Position numbers and translations under genes: made by a program. A stretch of DNA of 64,000 nucleotides. It comes from Desulfobacteraceae bacterium (lineage in GTDB: Bacteria; Desulfobacterota; Desulfobacteria; Desulfobacterales; JACKCP01). Under the pieces are notes generated by a model, which was not told where the DNA came from, ran no database searches, and saw only the letters and a list, made by a program, of their open reading frames with translations. Below are positions 1 to 8,620 of the stretch, piece after piece; the stretch's first letter is position 1; every line of letters begins with the position of its first letter. Location: the NCBI GenBank assembly GCA_020633955.1, contig JACKCP010000009.1, positions 1-64,000 of the forward strand, in the 5' to 3' direction.

Positions 1-1040
1 TATGAAAGATTAAAAGTACAGAATGGACAGGCTGTGGCAATATCTTTAGTTTTAGAGCTATTTAAAAGCTTTTCCGCAAGCTTTAATGAGAGTTCAGGGA
101 AAACAGACCTTATTCCAGCGCCAGCCCCACAGCAGGAAGCATCTTTTCTTGACTTTTGCATTTCTAAAAGATTTGCTCCGCAGGCCTTTAAAATATCACG
201 GGGTTCTTCAGTCATATTTTCAGTTCTTGCAAGCCTGCAGGGGTCCTGAAATGTCAGTTCCCTTTCTATTTTTTTCAGTACATCTTTTTTATCTTTTAAA
301 AGGCTGAAAATAGTCCAGACTGCATGCTCAACTTCAATTCCTGTATCACCAAGCATTGCAGGATAGAAATATTTAAAACACTTAAGACAGCCATTGCAGG
401 GAACAACAAGTTTTTTTATTCCAAGAGCCTTAAACTTTTCAATATTTTTTGCAAAATAATCCTTTGCAAATTCTGTATTGCCGCATTCATAAAAATATGT
501 TCCGCAGCAGCCTTCATCTTCAATTATTCTGAAATCAAAACCAAGCCTGTCTAAAACCTGCAATGTTGCATAGGATGAATCTTTTGCAAGATATGCAGGA
601 ATACATCCAAGATATAAAAGTGTATCTGAATTTGATGAAAGGTATTTTTGCTTTAAACTATCGTCTTCAAGCCAGTTCATTCTTTTTAAAGGGTCACCGC
701 CGACTGAATTGTCATTTTTTACAATTCCCTTCATCACCCTGTGATGATTTTCAAGAGGCCCCACACCTTTTTTTACAAGGGCTTCTCTTGTTTTATGAAC
801 AACTTCGACTATTTTTATTTCCTGGGGGCAAATATTTTCACAAAGCATGCATTTTGGACAATTATAAATACTTTCTTTTTCTTCATCTGTAATATCTTTT
901 CCCTCAAATACATTTTTTGCAATTTCAATTCTTTTCTGAGGTGTGAAAACTTCGTTTCCTGTTATTTCAAAAACAGGACAAACATCATGACAAATTCCGC
1001 ATTCTATGCAAAGTTCAGTTTCTTTTAATACGTCTATCAT
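1..1040 (-). CDS. HdrD-like CCG-domain iron-sulfur protein (partial, runs off the left edge)
   Basis: Translating the minus strand from the ATG at 1040 gives an open frame to the window edge with no stop, so the C-terminus is missing. A GGGAG ribosome site lies five bases upstream of the ATG. Two ferredoxin-type clusters are visible: C11, C14, C17, C21 followed by Pro, and C61, C64, C67, C71 followed by Pro. Two cysteine-rich CCG motifs follow, GCCGTYFYECG near residue 186 and CCGAGAG near the edge. This order (two 4Fe-4S, two CCG) is that of heterodisulfide reductase subunit D and GlcF/LutA-type electron carriers. It probably moves electrons between a flavin or heme partner and a thiol or organic acid; the partner is outside the window. 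HdrD versus GlcF type cannot be settled from this fragment. Confidence 0.85.
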   Translation of the reverse strand, partial: MIDVLKETELCIECGICHDVCPVFEITGNEVFTPQKRIEIAKNVFEGKDITDEEKESIYNCPKCMLCENICPQEIKIVEVVHKTREALVKKGVGPLENHHRVMKGIVKNDNSVGGDPLKRMNWLEDDSLKQKYLSSNSDTLLYLGCIPAYLAKDSSYATLQVLDRLGFDFRIIEDEGCCGTYFYECGNTEFAKDYFAKNIEKFKALGIKKLVVPCNGCLKCFKYFYPAMLGDTGIEVEHAVWTIFSLLKDKKDVLKKIERELTFQDPCRLARTENMTEEPRDILKACGANLLEMQKSRKDASCCGAGAGIRSVFPELSLKLAEKLLNSSKTKDIATACPFCTFNLS

Positions 1041-1071
1041 CTTAACTCCCATATTTGTATTTTTAAAACTT

Positions 1072-1224
1072 AGTAATTTTCAGCCTGTTTACGGACAAAA
1101 CGGATGCTGTAGTTTTTCTGGGCCGGTTTCAGGAGAAAAAGCTTTTCTTTTCTCCTGCCTCGGAGCATAGCGAGAATGAGGCTTAGAAAGAATGCAGCAG
1201 CCGTTCTATTTTAAACTAACAACT
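1072..1224 (+). repeat. Palindromic repeat element, copy 1 of 6 (degenerate ends)
   Basis: An imperfect inverted repeat. An outer stem pairs AACGGATGCTGTAG with the GCAGCAGCCGTT side. An inner hairpin is formed by CAGGAGAAAA and TTTTCTCCTG (1130-1157), and a second small hairpin lies around GCCTC/GAGGC. It shares sequence with copies at 10945, 12667, 13906, 16450 and 23976. It fills the gap between two minus-strand genes. Confidence 0.85.
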
Positions 1225-1274
1225 GCAAATCTTTTTGACACAGCAAAGATTATTAACTGAGGTTAAGAAAGAAT

Positions 1275-1508
1275 TTATTTTTTCTCAAGAACTATTTGAA
1301 TAATATCTCCTTCAAACTCAATAATATCTCCTGAATAAATCTTTTTGGCCTTTCTTGTTTCAACTTCGTTATTTACCATTACAAGTCCCTCTGAAATAAC
1401 AAACTTGGCCTCTCCTCCGCTTTGAACCTGGTTGTCAATTTTTAAAATTTTGTAAAGCTCAATGGGCTCTGTTTTAATATAAAATTTTCTTATATCCATT
1501 TTTTTCAC
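1275..1508 (-). CDS. S4-domain RNA-binding protein (YbcJ-like)
   Basis: A 77-residue protein that is almost entirely one S4 fold. It contains the family pattern LYKILKIDNQVQSGGEAK, then a glycine after the helix pair, then VETRKAKKIYSGDIIEF. S4 domains bind structured RNA, and the short YbcJ-type members are free-standing. The GTG start at 1508 overlaps the stop of the upstream gene as GTGA, which suggests translational coupling; the in-frame ATG at 1499 is the alternative start. The RNA target is unknown. Family assignment is firm; the physiological role is not. Confidence 0.85.
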   Translation of the reverse strand: MKKMDIRKFYIKTEPIELYKILKIDNQVQSGGEAKFVISEGLVMVNNEVETRKAKKIYSGDIIEFEGDIIQIVLEKK

Positions 1509-2092
1509 TTTTCTTCTTTAATAAAAAAAGATTCAAAATAATTTTTTTTAAAATCATAAATAGAGTAATATTTTATTCTTTTATCAATAATATCATATAT
1601 TTCAAGAACAGTATCAGGCTTTTGAGTTGATTTTTTTATAAAATCAAAAAGTTTGGGATAAACTTTGTAAAGTCCAAGTGTATGGGAAAAATTGCCCTTA
1701 AATAAAAATTCAGAATATATGCATTTCCCCCCTTTAAAAGTAAAAAAAGGAATCTTTTTGTGTTTTAAATTTTCTTCCATTTTCTTGTCATATGGAAGAA
1801 CGCAACCGCCCAAACTTTTTAAATTTTTTGTATAGCTGTAAAGAGGATTATCAAGAAAAAGGGCAAATCCTTTTAAAGATAAAATATTTTCATTATTTTT
1901 AAGAAAATAATAAACAGAATTTATTTTATCTTGAATTTTCCCGTAATCTCCCTCATGGAGCTGATAAACAAGAATAAACCCAGCACTTTCAGTCTCCCTG
2001 ACCTCAACCTTATATAAAATACCGTAATAAATAAATATAACAGCAAAAATAAAGGCAGAGATAACAGCAAGACAGGTAAGATAACTTGACAT
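1505..2092 (-). CDS. Membrane-anchored GyrI-like domain protein
   Basis: 195 residues. Residues about 6-26 form one hydrophobic helix and the rest is soluble. The soluble part has the GyrI/SOUL-type two-repeat look, with VEVRETESAGFILVYQLHEG and YGKIQDKI, then an LFLDNP segment and a GGCVLP segment. GyrI-like domains bind small amphipathic ligands. A single-span protein with a GyrI-like domain recalls the TEX264 architecture, but that is a resemblance and not proof. The gene sits between a UDG-like gene and an S4 gene with 4 bases of overlap downstream. No function should be assumed beyond ligand or protein binding at the membrane. Confidence 0.6.
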   Translation of the reverse strand: MSSYLTCLAVISAFIFAVIFIYYGILYKVEVRETESAGFILVYQLHEGDYGKIQDKINSVYYFLKNNENILSLKGFALFLDNPLYSYTKNLKSLGGCVLPYDKKMEENLKHKKIPFFTFKGGKCIYSEFLFKGNFSHTLGLYKVYPKLFDFIKKSTQKPDTVLEIYDIIDKRIKYYSIYDFKKNYFESFFIKEEK

Positions 2093-2100
2093 AAATAAAT

Positions 2101-2715
2101 CTAAACCAAATCCATAATTTTTTGAAAAATACCCCAGGCATCTTTTTTTAGTGCAGGCTCTGAAATAAGGGAGGAAAGTGAATGGGTTGAAAAAATCTTA
2201 TTTTCCTTAATTATATCAATTGAATTTATATTAATTTTATTGAAAAAATCTTTTCCAAGAAAACAAATGCAAAACGGATTTGTAAATTTAATTGCTCTTT
2301 TCAAAAAACCACTGCATGGAAGATTTTGAAAATCATTTATTTTACCATTTATTTCATGGGGTAAAAACCGGCATCTCAATGCAGGTATTACAAAAACATC
2401 ATTAATGTTAAGCTTCATGGCATTTAATATATTTTTAAAAAGCACCCTTTCATCTTCTGAAAAAATCTTTCTGTTTTCTGGTTCCTTTGGCATATCCACA
2501 ATAAAAAGTACTTTTATATTCAGGGGAAAATTATTGAACCCGATGGGCTTAATTTTGCTGCCGCTGCCGCAGAAACTACAGGTCATAATTTCATAATTCA
2601 AAAGCTTTGAAGAGTCCTCTTTTATAAAAAAATCATCAATCCCGTACTGTTTAAGTGTTTCAAGGTAATTGACACAATCACCAAGTATCTGATTAAAACT
2701 AAAATTATCTGTCAT
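2101..2715 (-). CDS. Uracil-DNA glycosylase superfamily-like protein
   Basis: About 204 residues from the ATG at 2715, which overlaps the coaBC stop by 11 bases; a longer form from 2739 is possible. The layout follows type 4/5 UDGs: a CSFCGSG cysteine pair, then VLFIVDMPKEPENRKIF where the family has a glycine/proline-rich uracil pocket, then an INDVFVIPALRCRFLP strand, a single Cys, and a late CICFLGKDFF strand. The usual GEAPG catalytic motif is replaced by VDMPK, so glycosylase activity is doubtful. It may keep the fold and the iron-sulfur-like cysteines. Coupled to coaBC by overlap. Confidence 0.5.
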   Translation of the reverse strand: MTDNFSFNQILGDCVNYLETLKQYGIDDFFIKEDSSKLLNYEIMTCSFCGSGSKIKPIGFNNFPLNIKVLFIVDMPKEPENRKIFSEDERVLFKNILNAMKLNINDVFVIPALRCRFLPHEINGKINDFQNLPCSGFLKRAIKFTNPFCICFLGKDFFNKININSIDIIKENKIFSTHSLSSLISEPALKKDAWGIFQKIMDLV

Positions 2716-3910
2716 TTTCAATTTCCAGAATTGAATCAAGAATTAAATCTGCAAGAACTTTTTTGTCCATCATATCAAGAATTTTTGGTGCCATATTTTT
2801 GGTAAAAATTGTTACTTTATTTTCTTCCGCACCAAAAGCAGAATTTTTTCCGCTTATTTCATTTGCAACTATCATATCAAGATTTTTTGACTCAAGTTTT
2901 TTCAAGGCATTTTGTTCAAGGTCTCGTGTTTCAGCTGCAAATCCAACAAAAATCTGGCCTGGTTTCTTTAATTTTCCAAGGGTTTTTATTATATCCGGGT
3001 TTTCCTCTAAAACAAGATCAAGCCCGCCTTCTGATTTTTTTATTTTATGCTCTGCCCTGTTTTTGATTTTATAATCTGCAACAGCTGCAACCTTTACTAT
3101 TATATCAATATTTTCCATTCTTTCCTGACATTTTAAAAGCATTTCATCTGCTGTTTTTATATTAACAACTTCAGTATTATAAGGAGGATCTATTGCAACC
3201 GGGCCTGATACTAAAGTAACTTTTGCTCCCCTTTTTTCAAATGCCTCTGCAATTTTATATCCCATTTTTCCCGAAGAATGATTGCTTATAAACCTTACAG
3301 GATCAATTGGTTCAACTGTAGGACCTGCTGTAACAAGAACCTTTTTTTCCTTAAAATCTTTTCTTACAAGCATGGCCTCAACTCTGTCTGCAATATAATA
3401 AGGTTCAGGAAGTCTTCCAGGCCCTGTAACATTACAGGCAAGATAGCCTTCATCTGGATCAATTATATGAAATCCGTCTTCTGAAAGTGTGTCAAGGTTT
3501 CTCTGAACAGCCCTTGACTCATACATCCATGAGTTCATGGCAGGACAGATCATTACAGGAGCCTTTACAGCCATTATCATTGTTGAAAGTGCGTCATCTG
3601 CAATTCCATTTGCAATTTTTCCAATTATATTTGCTGTTGCAGGTGCAATTACTACTCCGTCAGCTTTTTCAGCAAGATCAATATGTCTTATTTTGTCAGG
3701 AGTATCCTCTTTCATTACATCTGTATAAACACTGTGTTTTGAAATTGCCTGAAATGTAAGTTCTCCAACAAATTTTAAAGCGTTTTCTGTCATTACAACA
3801 AAAACATCTGCACCTTTTTTCTGCAAAGCTCTTAAAAGCTCAACACTTTTATATGCGGCAATTCCACCTGAAACACCAAGAACTATAACCCTACCATTCA
3901 AATCAGACAT
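2705..3910 (-). CDS. coaBC: Bifunctional phosphopantothenoylcysteine decarboxylase / phosphopantothenate-cysteine ligase
   Basis: 401 residues, normal length for CoaBC. It performs two steps of coenzyme A synthesis in the cytosol: joining cysteine to 4'-phosphopantothenate, then decarboxylating the product with FMN. The N-terminal CoaC half shows GVSGGIAAYKS at 12-22, the catalytic His near 76 (RHIDLA) and the PAMNSWMY motif at 123-130. The CoaB half starts near 190 with VLVTAGPTVEPIDPVRFISN and SSGKMGY, the nucleotide-binding region. A good AGGAG site precedes the ATG. The gene below overlaps its stop. Confidence 0.97.
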   Translation of the reverse strand: MSDLNGRVIVLGVSGGIAAYKSVELLRALQKKGADVFVVMTENALKFVGELTFQAISKHSVYTDVMKEDTPDKIRHIDLAEKADGVVIAPATANIIGKIANGIADDALSTMIMAVKAPVMICPAMNSWMYESRAVQRNLDTLSEDGFHIIDPDEGYLACNVTGPGRLPEPYYIADRVEAMLVRKDFKEKKVLVTAGPTVEPIDPVRFISNHSSGKMGYKIAEAFEKRGAKVTLVSGPVAIDPPYNTEVVNIKTADEMLLKCQERMENIDIIVKVAAVADYKIKNRAEHKIKKSEGGLDLVLEENPDIIKTLGKLKKPGQIFVGFAAETRDLEQNALKKLESKNLDMIVANEISGKNSAFGAEENKVTIFTKNMAPKILDMMDKKVLADLILDSILEIENDR

Positions 3911-3925
3911 AACTCCTCCAAAAAA

Positions 3926-4747
3926 CTAAAAAATTATATTAATGCAGTTTAGTACTGACATGAGCAAAACAAAAAAAGTGAGCAGTGCAAGTAAAATCCC
4001 GCAAACTCTGCTTAAGGAATTTTCCTGCTTTTTTTCAAGATAACCAAACAAAAAACCGGTTATTATTCCGCCAAGGAAACCTCCAAGGTGTCCGAAGTTA
4101 TCAATTCCGGGAACTAAAAGCCCAAAAACAGCAAGTGAAATTATCCAGCCTGTAACCTGTTTGTAAACAAGCTTGCCGTGCATCCCCCCCCTTGATTTCC
4201 CATAATAAAACAATGAACCGATAAGACCGCAGATAGCAGCAGAGGCACCAATTGTAACTGAAGTCCCGGATAAATAGGAAAGTACAAATCCTGAAATTCC
4301 GCTGATTGAATAAACAAGAAAGGTTCTTGAATTTCCGTAAAAGTTTAAAACCATTTTATAAAGCTGAGAAAAAGCTATCATATTAAACAGAATATGTAGA
4401 ATACTGCCATGAAGATAAGAGGCAGATACAAAGCTCCACCATATTTTGTAAGTATCAACAGGAACCCTTCCTGAAGCTCCCATGAAAATAAGGGCACCTG
4501 TATCAGGAGATAGAAAATTAAGAGGATTTGGTGAAAAGGAAATTCCCTGTGAAACAATAAGGCTTAATACATAAAAAAAAATATTTACCCCAATAATAAG
4601 TTTAATTACAAAATCACCATCTCTCAAAAGAGTAAAAACAATATTATTTTTGTACCAGGCCCCAGGATTTTTTAAACCGCAGTAAGGACACTCTGACTCA
4701 TCTTTGCTTACAAGCTTTTTGCAGCCAGGACAAAACACTGAATTCAA
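3926..4747 (-). CDS. Rhomboid-family serine protease with N-terminal zinc ribbon
   Basis: 273 residues. C6, C9, C20 and C23 form a small zinc ribbon before the first membrane helix. Six or so hydrophobic segments follow. The rhomboid core has HGSILHILFNM in the second helix, a GASAAICG serine motif near residue 168, and a GHLGG histidine near 219. Together these give the Ser-His dyad of an intramembrane protease. The motif reads GASAA rather than the more common GASGA. The start is a TTG that overlaps the rlmN stop (TTGA), implying coupled translation. Substrates are unknown. Confidence 0.88.
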   Translation of the reverse strand: MNSVFCPGCKKLVSKDESECPYCGLKNPGAWYKNNIVFTLLRDGDFVIKLIIGVNIFFYVLSLIVSQGISFSPNPLNFLSPDTGALIFMGASGRVPVDTYKIWWSFVSASYLHGSILHILFNMIAFSQLYKMVLNFYGNSRTFLVYSISGISGFVLSYLSGTSVTIGASAAICGLIGSLFYYGKSRGGMHGKLVYKQVTGWIISLAVFGLLVPGIDNFGHLGGFLGGIITGFLFGYLEKKQENSLSRVCGILLALLTFFVLLMSVLNCINIIF

Positions 4748-5784
4748 TCTGATAACCCACCTCTAATTTTTCCTGCAAGCTGTCCGCAGCCAGCATCTAG
4801 ATTCTTCCCCTTAGTCCATCTTTTTCTTACAAAAAGGCCAAAACTTTCCAGAAGTGAAGAAAAATCCGCAATATCTTTGTCTGTGCAACCTTTGAAATCA
4901 CACCCTTCAACCTCGTTATAAGGAATAATGTTTACCCTGCAGGGAATATTTTCTAAAAACCTTACAAGTTTCAAGGCGTCTTCCCTGCTGTCATTCAAAC
5001 CTTTAAATAAGGTATATGTAATAAATATTATACCTTTTTCCTTCAAAGGATAATTTAACAGAGTATTTTTTAAAGTAAAAAGATCAAATCTTTTTGTTAC
5101 AGGCATAATTTTTTTTCTTAAATCATTGTCTGCCGAATTTATGGAAACAGATAAATTTGCCTTGATGCAGGTGTCTTTTCCAAGCCTTTCAATCTGATCA
5201 CAAAGACCAGAACTTGAAATTGTAATATGCCTGAAGGCAATGTCAAACCCATGCTGCTCATTTAAAATCAAAACAGCCTGTCTTACATTTTCATAATTAT
5301 CAAGAGGTTCTCCCATTCCCATAAAAACTATATTTCTTATGTCATAACCAAGAACAAACTTTGCTGTATAAAGCTGTAAAATTATTTCATGGGGATAAAG
5401 ATTTCTTTTAAACCCCATTTTAGCTGTGGCACAAAAACCACAATTCATTTTGCATCCTACCTGGGAAGAAATACACAGAGTATCCCTTGTTTTCATTTTA
5501 AGGATAACACTTTCAATAACAGCTTTATCATCAAGTTCCAATGCAAACTTTATTACATCTTCAGACTCTTTTTTTTCAAGTATTACAGGCGTGGGGAATC
5601 TGAGACTTTTCTTGAATTTAAATGCAAGCTCCTGATTTTTAAAACAGTCAAGATTTTCTATGTCTTTTTTTCCTGTTTTAAAAAAATATCTGTAAATGCA
5701 TTTTGCATGGAATTCACCTTTACCAAAATTTTGATTCAGGTATCCTGTCAAATCATTTAAGGTAAAGGATAAGATTTCTGACAT
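4744..5784 (-). CDS. rlmN: Dual-specificity 23S rRNA A2503 / tRNA A37 C2-methyltransferase
   Basis: 346 residues. A radical SAM enzyme that methylates C2 of A2503 in 23S rRNA and A37 in some tRNAs. The iron-sulfur ligands are C111, C115 and C118 in CKMNCGFC. A GMGEPLDNYENV SAM-binding motif follows near 155. The catalytic acceptor cysteine is C333 in DAGCGQLAG near the C-terminus; the methylated cysteine partner is C118. All key residues are present. The stop overlaps the start of the rhomboid gene, and the small two-unit RHH-like gene ends three bases upstream. Confidence 0.97.
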   Translation of the reverse strand: MSEILSFTLNDLTGYLNQNFGKGEFHAKCIYRYFFKTGKKDIENLDCFKNQELAFKFKKSLRFPTPVILEKKESEDVIKFALELDDKAVIESVILKMKTRDTLCISSQVGCKMNCGFCATAKMGFKRNLYPHEIILQLYTAKFVLGYDIRNIVFMGMGEPLDNYENVRQAVLILNEQHGFDIAFRHITISSSGLCDQIERLGKDTCIKANLSVSINSADNDLRKKIMPVTKRFDLFTLKNTLLNYPLKEKGIIFITYTLFKGLNDSREDALKLVRFLENIPCRVNIIPYNEVEGCDFKGCTDKDIADFSSLLESFGLFVRKRWTKGKNLDAGCGQLAGKIRGGLSD

Positions 5785-5786
5785 TC

Positions 5787-6110
5787 TTAATCCTCATTTC
5801 TTGCAAATTCATCAATCATGGAAAGAACCATTTGGGAAGGTTCTGTATCCCTTTTTTTGGCAATTGTGCACAGCTCTTCCCACAACACCTTGTCGATTGG
5901 AAGGGACACATATCTTTTTGCCTTTTCAACGCTCATTCCCGCAGCAAGTCTGTTTCTGTTGTTCATTTCAACTGCTTTTTTAGGGTCGTTCTTGCTCAAA
6001 TAACCCTTCATAAGAAATTCAACAAGGTCATCAACATCAAGCCCAAGACCTTCAGCCTTTTTTTCAAACCACTGGACAACTTCATCATTTATCTCAACTG
6101 TCATTTTCAT
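5787..6110 (-). CDS. Small protein with two ribbon-helix-helix-like units
   Basis: 107 residues, charged and soluble. Residues 1-38 read as strand-helix-helix (MTVEINDEVVQWFEKKAEG, then DVDDLVEFLMKGYL). Residues 66-104 do so again (RYVSLPIDKVLWEELCTIA, then EPSQMVLSMIDEFAR). This would be a tandem ribbon-helix-helix, in principle a DNA binder acting as a pseudo-dimer. That reading is inference from pattern only. It lies between ubiD-like and rlmN genes on the same strand with a good AGGAGA site. No known family name is assigned. Confidence 0.6.
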   Translation of the reverse strand: MKMTVEINDEVVQWFEKKAEGLGLDVDDLVEFLMKGYLSKNDPKKAVEMNNRNRLAAGMSVEKAKRYVSLPIDKVLWEELCTIAKKRDTEPSQMVLSMIDEFARNED

Positions 6111-6122
6111 AAATCTTGTCTC

Positions 6123-7952
6123 CTAAATTAATCCGTATAGTTCACCGCTTTTTTTAAAAAGCAGGTCAACTTTTTCTTCTGTTTTTTCATCTGGTATAAG
6201 CTCTTTTGCATGAAAGGGTTTTACTCTTGCATCAATTACAAGAGGGCCTTTGCACCCAAAATGCTTGAATTTAATAAAACTTTTTATTCCATTTACATCA
6301 TGTGAAGGATTTGAACGGGTAAATACAGTCCATAAAAAATTATCCAGTGTTTTTGAAACAAAGCCTGAATCATCACAAACAGCAATAAATGGAAAATCAT
6401 CTGAACTTATATTTACTTCACCTGACAAACAGAATTTTTCAATATCTTCATAGCCTGAAGCATCACTAAATTTCGGGCCTTCAACAGCAATAATTCCAGG
6501 TATTACAATTTTTGGATTTTTAAAACCCTCTGGAAGCTTTATATTTTCGTTTAATTTTGTTTTTAAAGTTCTTCTTTTTTCACCGCATGAACATATTGCA
6601 AGTTTTGACCCCCTGTTTAAACTCTCCCCTGAATAATCCAAAGTGTCTATTGTAGTTTTTGTATGAAAATGAAGATCATTTTCAAGATCAATCCTTTCAA
6701 GAATGTGTGTCAAAAATTCTTTTTCATTATAAATATCAAGTTCAGGGTTATCTTCATGGGCTGCAACAAAAAGATATTTTGTCAAAGAGCATTGTCCAAA
6801 CCCTAAAATTGCATTTGAAGCTGTAATTATTTCTGCAGGCACTCTTTTTTCATAGGGAGTATATCTTTCATGGGCAACTGCAAACATAAGGGGATGAACT
6901 CCTGAAAGATCAACTGCATGTATTTTTTCAACTCCTGGAATTGTAGCAGGAACAGCTGGTTTTGTTATTTCATGAATAAGCTCTCCAAAAACCGAATCTT
7001 CCTGAGGAGGCCTCCCAACAACAGTAAACGGCCAGATGGCATCTTTTCTGTGATAGACATTTTTTACCTTTATATATGGAAAATCATGAGCAAGACTGTA
7101 ATACCCTAAATGATCTCCAAATGGGCCTTCTTTTTTTGTTGAATCAAGAACAAGCTCTCCTGTAATGCAGAAATCTGAATCAAGTGAAATAAACTCATCT
7201 TTTGTTCTTTTATATGAAAATCTTTTCCCGCCAAGTGCTCCTGCAAAAAATATTTCAGGGATATTATGGGGCAAGGGCATTATTGCAGAAAGAGTATGTG
7301 CAGGCGGACCTCCGATAAAAACGGAAACATCAAGTTTTTTATCTTTTGATATTGCCCTTTGATGATGAAGTCCGATTCCCCTTTCAATCTGGTAGTGAAG
7401 CCCTGCTTCCTGATTTTTTAAATAATCATTTCCTGAAATCTGAACCCTGTACATCCCAAGATTAGAGTTAAAAATATTTTTTTTAAAAGGGTCTTCAGAA
7501 TAAACCTGTGGAAGAAGAATAAAAGCTCCTCCGTCATCAGGCCAGCACTTGATCTGAGGAAGACTTGAAAGATCTGTTTTTGAATATAAAACAGGACCTG
7601 TTTTCTTTTTTTGAGGCATTGCATTGTAAAGCGCCTTTAAAATTTTTGGCCACAATAAAGGTGATGCAAAAACTTCAAATGGATCTTTTTTGGATGCAAC
7701 AAGTTTTTTCAAAGGCTCCAAAGTATGCCTGAAAAGATACTCTGCCCTTTCCATTGTTCCAAAAATATTTGAAGCAGCCCTAAAAGGTGAACCTTTTACA
7801 TTTTCAAATAAAACTGCAGGCCCTTTTTTTTCGTTTATTCTTCTGTGAACTGCTGCCATTTCAAGATCTGGATCAAGTTCTGATTTTATTTTAACAAGCA
7901 TTTTATTGTCATAAAGATCATCGCATGCCTGTTTTAAAGATGAATGAATCAT
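6123..7952 (-). CDS. UbiD-family prenylated-FMN decarboxylase
   Basis: 609 residues, typical of the longer UbiD/menaquinone-type members. These enzymes reversibly decarboxylate aromatic or unsaturated acids with prenyl-FMN. The family core is visible: IERGIGLHHQRAISKDKK, GGPPAHTLSAIMPLP, then EGPFGDHLGYYS, where Asp replaces the more usual Glu after GPFG. YHRKDAIWPFTVVGRPPQED follows. It could act in menaquinone (futalosine or classical) synthesis or on an aromatic carbon source; no UbiX is in the window. The flavin split-barrel gene upstream ends two bases before its start, so the pair is likely co-transcribed. Confidence 0.9.
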   Translation of the reverse strand: MIHSSLKQACDDLYDNKMLVKIKSELDPDLEMAAVHRRINEKKGPAVLFENVKGSPFRAASNIFGTMERAEYLFRHTLEPLKKLVASKKDPFEVFASPLLWPKILKALYNAMPQKKKTGPVLYSKTDLSSLPQIKCWPDDGGAFILLPQVYSEDPFKKNIFNSNLGMYRVQISGNDYLKNQEAGLHYQIERGIGLHHQRAISKDKKLDVSVFIGGPPAHTLSAIMPLPHNIPEIFFAGALGGKRFSYKRTKDEFISLDSDFCITGELVLDSTKKEGPFGDHLGYYSLAHDFPYIKVKNVYHRKDAIWPFTVVGRPPQEDSVFGELIHEITKPAVPATIPGVEKIHAVDLSGVHPLMFAVAHERYTPYEKRVPAEIITASNAILGFGQCSLTKYLFVAAHEDNPELDIYNEKEFLTHILERIDLENDLHFHTKTTIDTLDYSGESLNRGSKLAICSCGEKRRTLKTKLNENIKLPEGFKNPKIVIPGIIAVEGPKFSDASGYEDIEKFCLSGEVNISSDDFPFIAVCDDSGFVSKTLDNFLWTVFTRSNPSHDVNGIKSFIKFKHFGCKGPLVIDARVKPFHAKELIPDEKTEEKVDLLFKKSGELYGLI

Positions 7953-7954
7953 AA

Positions 7955-8398
7955 TTATTTTGCTTTTATTATTGTTTTATTTCCAAAACCTTTTGAGTTA
8001 TCTGTATACACTATATATTCAGGTTCAAAACAAAAAAATTCAGATTTAAATTTGTCCTTGAAACCTGAAAAATCTTTTCCTGAATTTTTAACAAGAGAAG
8101 AAAACTTTTTAATATATTTTAAAAAAGCCTTTGAGGCCTCTTTAAAACCTGGTTTTAAAATTTCACCCCTCATCTGCAGCCCCCTTATTTTTTTTGTTTC
8201 AAAACCGTCACAAAATACGGTACACGAAACTTTTTTATCTAAACCATATAGAATATGAATTGATTCAGGTGAAGAAAAAAAATAAAATTTTTCATCAAAT
8301 ACAAAATAAACAGGAGCACACCATGGCAGATTATTTTCTATTACACAAATGTTCATTGTTTTTTGAGCAGTTACAAGTTCTAGAAAACTTTTTTCCAT
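7955..8398 (-). CDS. Pyridoxamine 5'-phosphate oxidase-like FMN-binding protein
   Basis: 147 residues with the split-barrel pattern of this superfamily: a short N-terminal helix, MNICVIENNLPWCAPVYFVF, then FYFFSSPESIHI and the conserved IRGLQMRGEI strand. Such proteins bind FMN, F420 or heme and are often reductases or oxidases. It is two bases upstream of a UbiD-family gene that also uses a flavin, which suggests joint function, but this is inference. The ribosome site is weak. Confidence 0.75.
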   Translation of the reverse strand: MEKSFLELVTAQKTMNICVIENNLPWCAPVYFVFDEKFYFFSSPESIHILYGLDKKVSCTVFCDGFETKKIRGLQMRGEILKPGFKEASKAFLKYIKKFSSLVKNSGKDFSGFKDKFKSEFFCFEPEYIVYTDNSKGFGNKTIIKAK

Positions 8399-8416
8399 AG
8401 GTAAAAAAACTTTCCT

Positions 8417-8620
8417 TTAACCTAATTTGAGCGATTTTCAAGTTTGCTGCATATACAAGGCAAATTGTATCAGGCTATACTTTTGCTATGCCTGATGCAA
8501 TTTAACGCCGTAGATGCAGTAAAATTGAAAAGCCCGCAGGGTTTCATATTTAAAAAAAAATAGCTTAATTCATTAAAAATTTCTTAATTTAAAAATATGA
8601 AACGCTCAATTTAGGTTTAA
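8417..8620 (+). repeat. Composite palindromic intergenic element (second repeat type)
   Basis: The outer ends TTAACCTAATTTGAGCG and CGCTCAATTTAGGTTTAA are inverted copies. Inside, a long imperfect hairpin pairs TTTGCTGCATATACAAGG...GTATCAGGC with GCCTGATGCAATTTAACG...ATGCAGTAAA. A second hairpin pairs GTTTCATATTT with AAATATGAAAC. The element fills most of the gap between divergent genes. No coding frame is seen in it. Only one copy is in this window. Confidence 0.8.

Noticed and set aside
1..1028. Several plus-strand open frames overlapping the HdrD-like gene
   Set aside because: They lack family features, while the minus-strand frame shows two 4Fe-4S and two CCG motifs with an SD-supported ATG.
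1072..1224. The repeats as CRISPR arrays
   Set aside because: Copies are dispersed, palindromic and of about 117-171 bp; there are no short direct repeats with regular spacers and no cas genes.
8417..8620. The nested palindrome as a phage or integron attachment site
   Set aside because: No integrase gene or att-like direct repeat is nearby; a repeat element is simpler.
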